Shown: in pieces, positions 9,663 through 18,740 of the stretch
Layout of the letters: each line of letters starts with the position of its first letter
Numbering within the stretch: the first letter of the stretch is position 1
Source: JARYLZ01 sp964388275
Lineage (GTDB): Bacteria; Bacteroidota; Ignavibacteria; SZUA-365
Direction of reading: 5' to 3'
Assembly: GCA_964388275.1 (NCBI GenBank)
Contig: CAYLZD010000007.1
Span: 89,707 to 153,706, forward strand
DNA length: 64,000 nt
Program-made: the position numbers and the translations under genes
Notes under the pieces: model-generated
What the model saw: the letters and a program-made list of their open reading frames with translations, nothing else
Told to the model about the DNA's origin: nothing
Databases searched by the model: none

Positions 9663-10710
9663 CGGTTATGCGAATATGATTGGAAAATATCCAGGCTTTG
9701 CCTCCCATCCATGCCTCGACTCGATAAACGCCGGGTTCGGCGACCTTCCAGGAGAGTTCGCTGGTGTCGGAGGTTTCCTCGATCACATCGCCGTTCCGCA
9801 GAAGCCGCACGCGCACTCGTTCCGGCAGGCGGGCCACCAATCTTATCGCATCCTTTCGGATAAAAGGCAGGGTCGAGCCCTGATGGCGCCTCTTTCTGCC
9901 TGTCACCGCAAAGAATTCGAAACCCTCGGCCGCTCCGTGATAGGCGTTGGCCACGAAACATTTTCCTTCCCTGAGCGCCTGGTATATTTTCCATTTTTCT
10001 TCTTCGAAGCGCGAGGGATCCGCGATGTGCAGCGGTTCATCGAGCAGCACATGCGTGCGGATGGATCGAAACATCACCTTGTAAGGAAAAACCTCCAAAT
10101 CGAAGAAGCCGTAAACATCGGCTTTATGAGCATGAGCGTCGACTCCCCCGATGGCGGTGACAGGCCGCTTGCGGCAGATGTCGTCCCATCGCCGCAGAGT
10201 CTCTACGGGAGGCGCTACTATGGATTTAAGAGGGTGCAGGAAACGCTGTATCTTGTTATCCGAGGTAAGTCCCTCCATCCATTCGCTCATGTGGTTCCAG
10301 ATCTCGATTCCGTCGAAACCTTCGACATTCCAGGCCGACCACGGGTACGGAGGATGCTCGGGCATGCTGCTCCGTTTTTCATCCGGATGAGCCAGAAAAC
10401 CCAGCCCCCCCGCTTCGCGCACGCGTGGCACGTATTCCTCGGCCGCAAGACGTGAACCGACGGTGGAATTCAGGCCGAAAGCAAGATAGTGATTCCGGTC
10501 GTTCCTGTCGTTGATCTCATATCCGATAAGCACCATCACCCCGTCGCGAACACCCTCCCAACCGTCCTTTTTCGCCTTCAGGTTGTTATGGTCCGTCAGC
10601 ATTATGAAATCGAGGCCTACTTCGGAGGCCGCCCTGGCAATGGACGGAATATCTCCCGTGCCGTCGGAAAAAATCGAATGGATGTGTACAGCTCCTTTGT
10701 ATTCATGCAT
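9643..10710 (-). CDS. PHP-domain metal-dependent phosphoesterase
   Basis: The protein starts at the ATG of MHEYKGAVHIHS, which lies 14 bases or so downstream of the expected start of transcription from a promoter-like element. A longer frame to 10788 begins upstream of that promoter and is less likely. The PHP metal site is visible as HIHSIFSDGTGD, LTDHNN, FLAHPDEK and GGVDAHAHKADVYG. Members of this group hydrolyse phosphoesters using a trinuclear metal centre; the substrate here is unknown. The last 80 residues look like a beta-sandwich of the kind attached to carbohydrate or nucleotide-related PHP proteins. It appears to be the first gene of the operon running through purF to mutL. Confidence 0.82.
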   Translation of the reverse strand: MHEYKGAVHIHSIFSDGTGDIPSIARAASEVGLDFIMLTDHNNLKAKKDGWEGVRDGVMVLIGYEINDRNDRNHYLAFGLNSTVGSRLAAEEYVPRVREAGGLGFLAHPDEKRSSMPEHPPYPWSAWNVEGFDGIEIWNHMSEWMEGLTSDNKIQRFLHPLKSIVAPPVETLRRWDDICRKRPVTAIGGVDAHAHKADVYGFFDLEVFPYKVMFRSIRTHVLLDEPLHIADPSRFEEEKWKIYQALREGKCFVANAYHGAAEGFEFFAVTGRKRRHQGSTLPFIRKDAIRLVARLPERVRVRLLRNGDVIEETSDTSELSWKVAEPGVYRVEAWMGGKAWIFSNHIRITDENGRC

Positions 10711-10730
10711 GACGATTTCGCTCGAATATT

Positions 10731-10762
10731 TAAAGATACAGCGCACTTCCCGGGATTTCCAA
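10731..10762 (-). promoter_or_regulatory. Candidate Bacteroidota-type promoter for the PHP-purF-mutL operon
   Basis: On the minus strand, TTG (10762-10760), a 21-base spacer and TATCTTTA (10738-10731) resemble the Bacteroidota -33 TTTG and -7 TAnnTTTG elements. Transcription would begin about 14 bases before the ATG at 10710. This is motif evidence only. Confidence 0.45.
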
Positions 10763-10782
10763 GGTCGAAACGGGCGGCCTCT

Positions 10783-10813
10783 TTTCATTTGCCGGAATGA
10801 ACTCGTAAATTTA
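10783..10813 (+). promoter_or_regulatory. Candidate Bacteroidota-type promoter for the epimerase gene
   Basis: TTTC (10783-10786), a 19-base spacer and TAAATTTA (10806-10813) match the -33/-7 pattern with one mismatch in each element. The predicted start lies about 30 bases before the ATG at 10851. It lies back to back with the divergent candidate at 10731-10762. Confidence 0.42.
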
Positions 10814-10850
10814 TTGATGCATCGACTATGAACTTTCAGGAGTCCGGAGA

Positions 10851-11258
10851 ATGATCAAAAGAATTGCCCACATAGGAGTAGCCGTGAAGAACCTGGAATC
10901 GGCCCAGACTGTATTCGAATCCCTGCTCGGAATGCCGTCGTCACATGTCCAGCGAGTGGAGGAACAGAAAGTGGACGTATCGAGCTTCCATGTGGACGAT
11001 ACCAATATCGAATTGACCTGCGGAATTACGGAGGACTCGCCGATCACGCGTTTCATCGAGAAGCGCGGTGAGGGCATACATCACATCGCCTTCGAATCGG
11101 ATGACATAAATTCCGAGATCGCCCGGCTCAAGGAAGCCGGCGTGGCCATGATCGACCAGACACCGCGCGTAGGCGCCGACGATTACCTGGTCGCCTTCGT
11201 GCATCCCAAATCGGCCAACGGCGTTCTGGTGGAGATCTGCCAGAAGAAATCGAAATAG
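10851..11258 (+). CDS. mce: Methylmalonyl-CoA epimerase
   Basis: This enzyme interconverts (R)- and (S)-methylmalonyl-CoA, linking propionyl-CoA carboxylation to methylmalonyl-CoA mutase and succinyl-CoA. It is a 135-aa vicinal-oxygen-chelate fold protein. Family metal and catalytic positions are visible in RIAHIGVAVKNLE, in EGIHHIAFESDD and in the terminal GVLVEICQ. GGAG-type ribosome sites immediately precede the ATG. A carboxyltransferase that could supply methylmalonyl-CoA lies about 10 kb away, and a biotin ligase at 31 kb, so a propionate route is plausible, but no mutase is in the window. Confidence 0.93.
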   Translation: MIKRIAHIGVAVKNLESAQTVFESLLGMPSSHVQRVEEQKVDVSSFHVDDTNIELTCGITEDSPITRFIEKRGEGIHHIAFESDDINSEIARLKEAGVAMIDQTPRVGADDYLVAFVHPKSANGVLVEICQKKSK

Positions 11259-11343
11259 AAGTTCCGGCTGCACAGCCCTGTCGGCGCCGCCGCGTCGCTC
11301 ACCATGACGGCGTCCGAATCCCGCAGAACATGGGTGAAATCGC

Positions 11344-13263
11344 ATGAATGACGATAGAGGCGCCGGGCAGGACGAAATCATTCCGGAGCGGATAGAACAG
11401 GCGCTCGAGAATCTGCCTGCCGCGCCCGGAGTTTATCTATTCCGGAACGCCGCGGGAGCAGTGATATACGTGGGCAAAGCGCGCAGCCTGCGTCCGCGCG
11501 TCAGGTCGTATTTCCATGATTCCGGGCCGTTCGATCCCAAAAAGCAGGCTCTGGTATCAAAAATCGACGCTCTGGAAATCATCGTAACCGATTCCGAGGT
11601 CGAGGCTCTGCTTCTCGAAAACAACCTCATCAAGGAGCATTCCCCCCGTTACAACATCCGCCTCAAGGACGACAAGAGCTACCCGTCGATAGTGGTCACC
11701 AACGAACCCTTCCCCAGGATTTTTCCCACACGCAACATCAGGCGCGACGGTTCGCGCTACTATGGTCCTTTTGCCGACGTCAAGGCCATGAGGATGATGT
11801 TGCGCACGATCAGAGGCATTTTCCCGATAAGAAGCTGCGATTACCGGCTTGACAGCGAAACAATCGAGAAAGGAAAAGTGAAGCTCTGCCTCGACTATCA
11901 CATCAGGAAATGCGAGGGACCCTGCGAAGGGCTGGTCGGTATCGAGGATTACGGACGAATGATACAGCAAGCGGAACAGCTTCTGAAAGGCAAGACCCGG
12001 AACCTCCAGCAGAACCTGGAGGAGGAGATGCTCCGCGCATCGAAAGCTCTCGAGTTCGAACGCGCGGCCGTGCTGCGCAACCGGCTGAACGCCCTGCAGA
12101 AGTATCAGGATCGCCAGAAAGTCGCGTCCGGCGATTTCGCCGACCGGGACATCGCCGCCATGGCGCGGAGCGGCGCCGACGCGGTCGGATTGATTTTCAG
12201 AGTGCGGGATGGAAAGATTACGGGCAAACAGCACTTCACTTTTACCGGCGCAGACCTTCAATCCGAAGAGGACATCCTTGAGAAAATGATTTACAGGCAT
12301 TATCAATCGACCGAGGATATTCCGCCGGAAATTTTCGTTCAATACGAGCTCGAAGCATGCGACATGCTCGCCGAATGGTTGCGAAGCAGAACCGGATTCG
12401 CTGTTGCGTTGACGCATCCCAAAATCGGGGATAAAGCCAAGCTCATGCGCATGTGCGCCGCCAACGCCCGCTACGTGCTCGACGGCATCCTGACGCAGAG
12501 GCTCGCCGCGGGCGACATGTTGCCGAAATCCGTGCAGGCACTGCAGCGCGACCTCCGTCTTGCAGGACCTCCCCGCAGAATAGAATGCTTCGACATTTCA
12601 CATTTCCAGGGCGCTCAAACCGTCGGATCGATGGTCTGCTTTCTCGACGGGAAACCCAGGAAGAACGAGTACCGCAAATACCGAATTGAAAGCGTGGCAG
12701 GCGTCGACGATTTTGCTTCTCTGCGCGAGGTGGTCGGACGCCGTTACACGAGACTGCTCGATGAAGGAGCACAGATGCCGGATCTCATAGTGATAGACGG
12801 TGGCAAGGGCCAGTTGTCCGGCGCAGCCTCCGTGCTGGCCGAACTCGGCCTTGCATCCCAACCCGTTATCGGTCTCGCCAAACGGCTCGAAGAAGTATTC
12901 CTACCCGGGGAGAGCTATCCGATGAGCATCCCTAAAACTTCGGCGGGCCTGAAACTCCTTCAGCGCGTGCGCGACGAAGCCCACCGCTTCGCGGTCGCTT
13001 ATCATCGCCTGCGCATGACAAAAGCGACGCTCACGACGCTGCTCGAGGAAATCGAAGGTGTCGGCCCGAAGCGCGCCAGGGATTTGCTCGAGCGGCTGGG
13101 CTCGGTCTCCGCCGTGCGCAAGGCGGACGCCGAGACGCTCGCGGGAGTGGTCGGCTGGAGCGCGGCGCGGCATATCAGAGCGTTTTTTGAAGAAACCTCC
13201 ACGGAAAGAAGCGGATCCGACTACGGCGGCGGGGACGCCGCGGATGCGGAAAAAAACGAATGA
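11344..13263 (+). CDS. uvrC: Excinuclease ABC subunit C
   Basis: UvrC makes the two incisions flanking a DNA lesion after UvrAB loading. The N-terminal GIY-YIG nuclease is clear (PAAPGVYLFRNAAGAVIYVGKA), followed by LIKEHSPRYNIRLKDDKSYP, a cysteine-bearing region (RSCDYRL, KLCLDYHIRKCEGPC) and a UVR helix-pair segment. The RNase H-like 3' endonuclease domain has ECFDISHFQG and LIVIDGGKGQL, and the C-terminal helix-hairpin-helix region is IEGVGPKRARDLLERLGS. At 639 aa it has normal length. Its stop overlaps the next ATG (ATGA), suggesting coupling to the TPR gene. Confidence 0.97.
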   Translation: MNDDRGAGQDEIIPERIEQALENLPAAPGVYLFRNAAGAVIYVGKARSLRPRVRSYFHDSGPFDPKKQALVSKIDALEIIVTDSEVEALLLENNLIKEHSPRYNIRLKDDKSYPSIVVTNEPFPRIFPTRNIRRDGSRYYGPFADVKAMRMMLRTIRGIFPIRSCDYRLDSETIEKGKVKLCLDYHIRKCEGPCEGLVGIEDYGRMIQQAEQLLKGKTRNLQQNLEEEMLRASKALEFERAAVLRNRLNALQKYQDRQKVASGDFADRDIAAMARSGADAVGLIFRVRDGKITGKQHFTFTGADLQSEEDILEKMIYRHYQSTEDIPPEIFVQYELEACDMLAEWLRSRTGFAVALTHPKIGDKAKLMRMCAANARYVLDGILTQRLAAGDMLPKSVQALQRDLRLAGPPRRIECFDISHFQGAQTVGSMVCFLDGKPRKNEYRKYRIESVAGVDDFASLREVVGRRYTRLLDEGAQMPDLIVIDGGKGQLSGAASVLAELGLASQPVIGLAKRLEEVFLPGESYPMSIPKTSAGLKLLQRVRDEAHRFAVAYHRLRMTKATLTTLLEEIEGVGPKRARDLLERLGSVSAVRKADAETLAGVVGWSAARHIRAFFEETSTERSGSDYGGGDAADAEKNE

Positions 13264-14339
13264 GTCGGATTCTCTTCGCACACGGATACGCGCTTGCCCG
13301 ACTTCGCCTGCCACTCGTCCTGTTCGGGTGCATGACGTTTTTGCGCGTCCCGGCTTCGGGACAGCCGCTCGCGCCTGAAGCAATACACGGACTCATAATC
13401 GCCGGCACCGAACATGCGGGCAGGCAGGAGTATTCGCGCTCGCGCAAAGCCTTTGCGGAAGCCATCAGGATCGCGCCGCAACACCCGGCCGGATACCTGA
13501 ACATGGCTATCCTGCACCAGGTGATGTCGTTGGACTTCGAAACACCCGTCCCTCAACCCGATTACGACAAACTGCTCGAAACTACCGAACGACTGGCGCT
13601 TCGCATGCTCGAAAAGGACGCAGAAGACGTTCAAGGCCTCTATTATCTCGGCATGATGCACAGCTACACGGCATATCACAAATTCAGAGACGGTGAGAAC
13701 TGGATCAGCGGATTGCGACATGGCCTTCTCGCGGCGGGACGGCTGGAGCGCGCGCTGCGAAAATCGCCCCGGTCCTATGATGCGATGACGGCTCTCGGAA
13801 CCTATAAGTACTGGAAGAGCAAGCGCATGTCTTTTCTCACTTGGACCGCGCTTGTGGATGATGAACGGAACGCAGGCATCAGGATGCTAAAAACAGCCGA
13901 GAGGCATGCGACTTACACCTCGGCTCAAGCGACAAATTCGCTTATCTGGATTTTCATCGAAGAAAAAAGATACGCCGAGGCAATAAAAACCGCACGCGCC
14001 GTGCTGCAGACGTTTCCAAGGAATCGCCTGTTTCTCTGGGGACTCGCCTCGGCCGCCGAGAAACTCGAGGACTGGCGCGCTGCTCTCGATGCTTATGAGC
14101 GGATACTCTCGTCCCTGGATTCGGAAGCGAGCGAACCACGCTATATCGAATTGCAGGCCAGAGCCAAGATAGCGAGAATGCGACAACAGCTCGGGGATTT
14201 GAAAGGCGCGAGGAGTGAAGCCGAGCGGGTTCTGGCAAATCGGTCCGTCGATTTGTCGGTTTTCACTTCCGACGGCGCCTCCAGAATACGCCGGCGAATC
14301 GACGACATGCTCGAGTTGAAAAAAGAACTTAATTTTTGA
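13260..14339 (+). CDS. Exported tetratricopeptide-repeat protein
   Basis: The 359-aa product has an N-terminal hydrophobic segment consistent with a signal peptide, with probable cleavage at PASG|QPL leaving Gln at the new N-terminus. The rest is helical with TPR-like repeats, for example EYSRSRKAFAEAIRIAPQHP, KRYAEAIKTARAVLQTFPRN and DWRAALDAYERIL. Such repeats usually mediate protein contacts. It is translationally coupled to uvrC by a 4-base overlap, but an exported TPR protein has no obvious role in excision repair. No enzymatic motif was seen and no specific function is assigned. Confidence 0.8.
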   Translation: MSRILFAHGYALARLRLPLVLFGCMTFLRVPASGQPLAPEAIHGLIIAGTEHAGRQEYSRSRKAFAEAIRIAPQHPAGYLNMAILHQVMSLDFETPVPQPDYDKLLETTERLALRMLEKDAEDVQGLYYLGMMHSYTAYHKFRDGENWISGLRHGLLAAGRLERALRKSPRSYDAMTALGTYKYWKSKRMSFLTWTALVDDERNAGIRMLKTAERHATYTSAQATNSLIWIFIEEKRYAEAIKTARAVLQTFPRNRLFLWGLASAAEKLEDWRAALDAYERILSSLDSEASEPRYIELQARAKIARMRQQLGDLKGARSEAERVLANRSVDLSVFTSDGASRIRRRIDDMLELKKELNF

Positions 14340-14550
14340 GTCGACTTTTCAGCAGCCGGCCATAGTTGTTCGTATACATATGCATAGGGACAAACAGGGA
14401 ACGACGGCCTGAATCCTTCCATGGAAAAGGTCGCCGTTCCTATTATCGGGAGGATTCGTTCGGGAGGACCGATCCGGTCACGCTGAACGGCGGATGATCG
14501 GAACGACTGATATCCGAAAGCGAATTCACCCGCGTAGATGTCCGGGCGGG

Positions 14551-14581
14551 TTGCCGCGCTCTGTCTGATCGCTTATCTTCG
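14551..14581 (+). promoter_or_regulatory. Candidate Bacteroidota-type promoter for the TldD-like/PmbA pair
   Basis: TTG (14551-14553), a 20-base spacer and TATCTTCG (14574-14581) match the -33/-7 pattern. The predicted start would leave only about 10 bases before the ATG at 14599, which also lacks a Shine-Dalgarno. The rest of the 14340-14589 gap shows only a weak GGAACG/CGTTCC inverted repeat around 14400-14440. Confidence 0.38.
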
Positions 14582-14598
14582 TTTCGACTTTGACTCGA

Positions 14599-16161
14599 AT
14601 GCGAAGAAGAACTTTCATAAAAACCACAGGCATTCTCGGCGCCGGCCTGGCGCTGAAACCCTCATTCATGCACGCAGCCGCGTTGCCGAACCCTGCGCCC
14701 TTGAACAGCGAACAGGCGCTCAAGAGACTCATCGACAGCGCGCTCAAGCGCGGCGCCGAATATGCCGACGCCCGTTACTGCATCGAGCGGAATCAGTCTA
14801 TACAGGTGCGCAAGGACACTGTATATTCGATCACGGACTCGGAGGACGCGGGATTCTCATTGAGAGTTTATAAGAACGGGCAATGGGGATTTTCCGCGGC
14901 GGGAGAGTCGGATGCTTTCGACGCAGGCCGGCTGGCCGAGTACGCCTGCTCTGCGGCCGAGGACGCGGGATCCATCAAAAGCATACCCTTCACGGCCGAA
15001 GGTCGGCTTGCAAAAAAAGCTCCTGATTGGATCACGCCTCACGAGAGGGATCCATTCACCGTGCCGATGGAAGAGAAGATCGAGTTCCTGTTGTCCATTC
15101 TGCGCCCGGCCATAGCCGGTTCCAAGATCGCGTACGCGGTTTCGAACTTATTCGAAACGAAAAAGCGAACGCTCTATGCATCTTCACTCGGCGGTCTCGT
15201 TCATCAGACTTTCATCACGGCATGGCCGAATTACGCACTCACAGCTTTCGATCAGAGGCACGGCAGAATCGATTCCGTTACCGGCATGACGGAGCCCCTC
15301 GGAATCGGATATGAAATAACGAAGCGGATACCTTTCGAAACCGAGATTTGGCGCTCCATGGATCTGGTCGAGGAGTTGCAGGCTGCGAAGCCGGTTGTTC
15401 CCGGGGATTACGACATCATCATGTCGCCTTCACATCTATGGCGAGTGTTGTTCGAAACGCTGCTTCCTCATCTGGACTCCTGGTCCATCGCCGGGCTCGA
15501 CCATGAAAGGCAGGGTCCATCGCTGTTCGAGGACGGCGTCAAGGGAGCTCGAGTCGCGAGCGCGCCTTTGCTCACATTGTCTTATGACGGAAATCTTCCC
15601 GCCGGCCTGGCAAGCTGCGGCTGGGACGATGCCGGCCGGCCGGCCGTCAAGGGCACGCTGCTGAAAGGCGGCGTCATTCAGGATCCACCCGGCTCCGATG
15701 AATTGGCGGGCGGAACTTATCCATGGAAAGAATCGGTGACGCGCGCCGCGGGGTGGCAGACGGCGCCGAGATTTGCCATGCCGAACATTATCCTGAACCC
15801 CTCGCCCGAAGGCGGAGGCATCGACCGCATGATCGCCGATGTTGAGCGTGGAATATTGCTCGAAGGGCGTGGACCGATCAGGCGCGACGCCGGCGGGCGC
15901 TTATTCAGAGCCGGGGCTCAGGTGGCATGGCTCATCGAGAAAGGCAAGGCGACGCGAATCCTGCGCGATGTGGCATACGAATCTTCCGTTTCTTACTTCT
16001 GGCGCAAGCTCGAGGCGCTGGGAGGCGCAAAGTCACTCGGCATAGGCGGCGAACTCTCTCCTGCGCGCACTTATCCGAATTGGGTTCTGCCCTTCTCCGT
16101 CGCCGTCCCACCTGCCCTTTTCCGAGGGATGGCAGTCAGCTCGGACGCGGAGACCCGGTGA
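14599..16161 (+). CDS. TldD/PmbA-family protein with twin-arginine signal, zinc ligands missing
   Basis: The product begins RRRTFIK with a hydrophobic stretch, a twin-arginine export signal, so it is probably folded before export. The body matches the TldD-like half of TldD/PmbA pairs: IERNQSIQVRKDTVYS, DIIMSPSHLW, ADVERGILLEGRGPIRRDAGG and PPALFRG. In zinc-dependent relatives, HExxxH follows the SxLW segment and a Cys sits in SHGCPPARFRG. Here the corresponding residues by eye are FETLLP (285-290) and SVAVPP (500-505), so both histidines and the cysteine are lost. It is likely catalytically inactive or uses another mechanism. The ATG at 14599 is preferred over the in-frame TTG at 14590. It overlaps the partner gene by one base. 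Confidence 0.85.
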   Translation: MRRRTFIKTTGILGAGLALKPSFMHAAALPNPAPLNSEQALKRLIDSALKRGAEYADARYCIERNQSIQVRKDTVYSITDSEDAGFSLRVYKNGQWGFSAAGESDAFDAGRLAEYACSAAEDAGSIKSIPFTAEGRLAKKAPDWITPHERDPFTVPMEEKIEFLLSILRPAIAGSKIAYAVSNLFETKKRTLYASSLGGLVHQTFITAWPNYALTAFDQRHGRIDSVTGMTEPLGIGYEITKRIPFETEIWRSMDLVEELQAAKPVVPGDYDIIMSPSHLWRVLFETLLPHLDSWSIAGLDHERQGPSLFEDGVKGARVASAPLLTLSYDGNLPAGLASCGWDDAGRPAVKGTLLKGGVIQDPPGSDELAGGTYPWKESVTRAAGWQTAPRFAMPNIILNPSPEGGGIDRMIADVERGILLEGRGPIRRDAGGRLFRAGAQVAWLIEKGKATRILRDVAYESSVSYFWRKLEALGGAKSLGIGGELSPARTYPNWVLPFSVAVPPALFRGMAVSSDAETR

Positions 16162-17486
16162 TGACCTGCGATGAAATAAAGGATTTGTTCGTATCGATCC
16201 TTCGTCTCTCGAAGGCGGATGAAACCTATGTCGTGTTTCATTCATCGGAAAGCGAGAGCCTATCGATGGCTTCCGATTTCCTGAACACGCCCGCGGCAGT
16301 AAGCGAAGCCACTGTGCAAATCTCCATCCGGACCGGTGACAGATACGGATCCATCGCCGGGAACCGACTCGACGAAGCATCCATCAAGGAAATGCTCTCC
16401 AGGGTCTCCGCGATGGCCTCCCGCACGCCGCCCGTGCAGCAGTTACTCCATTACGAGGGCGCGGCCGATATTCCCCCCTCTCAAATGACGGACCCGGACG
16501 CAGAGCGGGAAGCCCGCAAATGGCGCCTTCAACACGCGCAGCGAATATCGGCACTCGCCCGCGAATCCGGCTATGAGATGTCGTGTTCCCTGACGACTTC
16601 CAGGATTTTCTCGGCGGTCGGCAGCAGCAACGGTCTGTTCGCGTGTCAGCCGTCGACACAGGCGCATTGCAAGGCGCTGGTTTACGCTCCGAAGCGAAGC
16701 GCCGTCGGAATTTCCGAGGGACGTTCGTTCCGCCTGAGCGAAGTGGACCCGACCGCTCTAACCGAGAGAGCCCTGGAAACCGCGCGCGCTTCGCTGGATC
16801 CGCAGGAAATCGAAGCCGGGCGCATGACCGTGATTCTGGAAGCGCAGGCCCTGGCGGAGCTTCTTCTCCCGGTGATGAGGCAATTCGATCAAAAGGCCGT
16901 GGATGACAACAGAAGTTTTCTCAGAAAACTGGATGGAAGTTCGCATCTGGGCTCGGAAATGTTCGCAAAGACAGTGACCGTGAGATCGGATCCATACGAC
17001 GCGGCCACGCCTTCGGCGCCTTTCACGCTGGATGGGCAGAAACTTGGGCGGAAAGACTGGATCCGCGATGGAGTCGTCGCCGGACTGACTCTCTCGCGTT
17101 CCGCCGCATTGCAGAAACAGAGCGTACCGACGCCCTTTCCCACAAATTTCATCATGGAAGGGGGAAGCTCCACCATGGAGGAGCTCATCGCCTCCACCGA
17201 AAGAGGACTGCTGGTGAGAGGTTTCGGGCCGGTTCTCATCGAAGATCCGGGTAACTGCATGCTGAACGCCGCGACCCGCGGAGGATTGTTTCTGATCGAA
17301 AACGGAAAAACATCACACGCCTGCCGCAACCTCGTGCTGCAGGAGACCGGTGTTCACCTCCTGCGGCACATCGAAGCGCTGACGAAGCCGATGCCGGTTC
17401 AACCGCACGGAGTTTATTTTCCGCTCCTGCTTCCGGCCGTTAAAATTGCCGAAATGAATTTTGCGGGTATGAGCGGGACGCTCTGA
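16161..17486 (+). CDS. PmbA/TldE-like metalloprotease-pair subunit
   Basis: This 441-aa protein is the PmbA (TldE) half of a TldD/PmbA pair; in characterised systems the two form a heterodimer that degrades small peptides or matures leader peptides. The start is the ATG in TGATG directly overlapping the upstream stop. Family-like stretches are NFIMEGGSSTMEELIASTERGLLVRG and MLNAATRGGLFLIENGKTSHACRNLVLQ. No signal peptide is visible, in contrast to its partner's twin-arginine signal, so either it is exported by hitch-hiking on the partner or the proteins act in different compartments. PmbA subunits do not carry the zinc site, so with the degenerate TldD-like partner the pair appears to have none. 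Confidence 0.85.
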   Translation: MTCDEIKDLFVSILRLSKADETYVVFHSSESESLSMASDFLNTPAAVSEATVQISIRTGDRYGSIAGNRLDEASIKEMLSRVSAMASRTPPVQQLLHYEGAADIPPSQMTDPDAEREARKWRLQHAQRISALARESGYEMSCSLTTSRIFSAVGSSNGLFACQPSTQAHCKALVYAPKRSAVGISEGRSFRLSEVDPTALTERALETARASLDPQEIEAGRMTVILEAQALAELLLPVMRQFDQKAVDDNRSFLRKLDGSSHLGSEMFAKTVTVRSDPYDAATPSAPFTLDGQKLGRKDWIRDGVVAGLTLSRSAALQKQSVPTPFPTNFIMEGGSSTMEELIASTERGLLVRGFGPVLIEDPGNCMLNAATRGGLFLIENGKTSHACRNLVLQETGVHLLRHIEALTKPMPVQPHGVYFPLLLPAVKIAEMNFAGMSGTL

Positions 17487-17505
17487 GTTTCGCCGGGACT
17501 TCGGG

Positions 17506-18420
17506 CTACTCTTCCCGTCCGGCGCGGCCCGCGGATCTCAACGCGGTCGATAGCTCGGAGACGACAAGTCCTGAGAGCATTATCACCGCGCCGATCGCGG
17601 CCGCGGGGCTCAATCGTTCATCCAGGAATAACGCGGCTATTGCCGCGGCCATCACGGGTTCCATCGTGTATATGATCGCGGCTCTGGTAGGCGTTGTCTC
17701 GCGCTGATATTTCGAGAGCACATAAAGAGCGACGGCGGAGGCGAACACAGCGAGATAAACGATGGAAATCAGCACAGAAGCATTGAAGACGGGCGGTCTG
17801 GAGGGCAGAAAGAGCCATAGCGCGAAGCCGATCGCGCCCGATACGAGGAATTGATAAAACACGATCTCCCGATCGAAGCGATTCCGTGTGAAAACGTCGA
17901 GATAAACGACATGCAGCGCGAAAACCACGGCGCATCCGAGCACTAACAGATCGCCCGTGCCGAATGAATTTCCGGAAGGCGAAGTGAAAACGTACAAACC
18001 GGCGCCTACGATGAGCACACCGGCGAGATTCGCCGCCGATGGAGGCCGCCTTTCGATCCCGAGTTGAAACAGGGGTGTGAAGACCACGAGAGTGCCCGTG
18101 AGAATCCCGGCGTTCGACGCAGTTGTCGTTTCGAGGCCTATGGTCTGAAGAGCAAATCCTCCTCCGAGCAACAGGCCTAGCACGAGCCCGGCTCTCAGAG
18201 ACTCGCGGGAGGTTGCACGGATGTTCTTTCGGGTATAGATTCCGACAATGAAAGCCGCCAGAGCGAAGCGCAATCCCTGTAAAAGCAATGGCGGGATGTC
18301 GTTCAACGCGTTTTTCGTAACGGAAAATGTGGAACCCCAGATGAGAGTCACTCCGAGAAGATACCTGTCTGCCCTGGAAAAAATGCCGGCGCCGGCTGCG
18401 CTTGTAGCGGTTGGTTTCAT
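17506..18420 (-). CDS. DMT-superfamily (EamA) transporter
   Basis: The 304-aa protein has about ten hydrophobic segments arranged as two EamA repeats. The first repeat opens with LLGVTLIWGSTFSVTKNAL, the hallmark start of the family, and the second includes VALYVLSKYQRETTPTRAAIIYTMEPVMAAAIAALFLDERL with the usual E-P-V and L-x-E motifs. Members export or import amino acids, nucleosides or other metabolites; the substrate cannot be read here. Its 5' end overlaps, on the opposite strand, the 5' end of the lipoprotein gene that runs rightward. Confidence 0.9.
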   Translation of the reverse strand: MKPTATSAAGAGIFSRADRYLLGVTLIWGSTFSVTKNALNDIPPLLLQGLRFALAAFIVGIYTRKNIRATSRESLRAGLVLGLLLGGGFALQTIGLETTTASNAGILTGTLVVFTPLFQLGIERRPPSAANLAGVLIVGAGLYVFTSPSGNSFGTGDLLVLGCAVVFALHVVYLDVFTRNRFDREIVFYQFLVSGAIGFALWLFLPSRPPVFNASVLISIVYLAVFASAVALYVLSKYQRETTPTRAAIIYTMEPVMAAAIAALFLDERLSPAAAIGAVIMLSGLVVSELSTALRSAGRAGREE

Positions 18421-18715
18421 CCTCTGCTTTTCGAGCTGCGATCATGCGGGCGGGCGGGCGGCGGCGCGTGACGGCTTCGCGGAGCTGTACGCCGAGTCGA
18501 TGATGCTCGGGAAATTATATTCCGACGACAGCGCATCGCTGAAGCGGGTCCTGGATTCCTTGTACGCTTCGCGTGGAACGGATGCCGCGGGCATGAAAAC
18601 GACGATGCAATGGTATGCCGAGCGACCCGAAGAGAACGCGGCCATGCTGAAGGACGCGGCGATGCTGCTGGAGCGGCTCAGCAATCCCGACAGCGCCGCT
18701 TCACCCGCGCGCTGA
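18341..18715 (+). CDS. Small lipoprotein, DUF4296-like
   Basis: The C-terminal 100 residues follow a lipobox-type sequence (FILCFSSC), so the product is probably a lipoprotein. The pattern GFAELYAESMMLGKLY ... YASRGTDAAGMKTTMQWYAERPEENAAMLKDAAMLLERL resembles the short DUF4296 lipoproteins common in Bacteroidota (recognised by pattern only). The start at 18341 gives a positively charged n-region (MRVTPRRY); a start at 18383 would give an uncharged signal. Either start lies inside the 5' end of the opposite-strand transporter gene, an overlap of 38-80 bases. Function is unknown. Confidence 0.68.
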   Translation: MRVTPRRYLSALEKMPAPAALVAVGFILCFSSCDHAGGRAAARDGFAELYAESMMLGKLYSDDSASLKRVLDSLYASRGTDAAGMKTTMQWYAERPEENAAMLKDAAMLLERLSNPDSAASPAR

Positions 18716-18740
18716 AGCGCGGAACCCGAATCGCGGCGCG

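Noticed and set aside
14340..14589. Possible RNA gene or riboswitch in the gap
   Set aside because: Only weak inverted repeats are present; no cloverleaf or known aptamer core was seen.
15451..15470. Frameshift as the cause of the lost zinc motif in the TldD-like gene
   Set aside because: Flanking motifs on both sides are in the same frame and no compensating shift is visible, and the distant cysteine is lost too.
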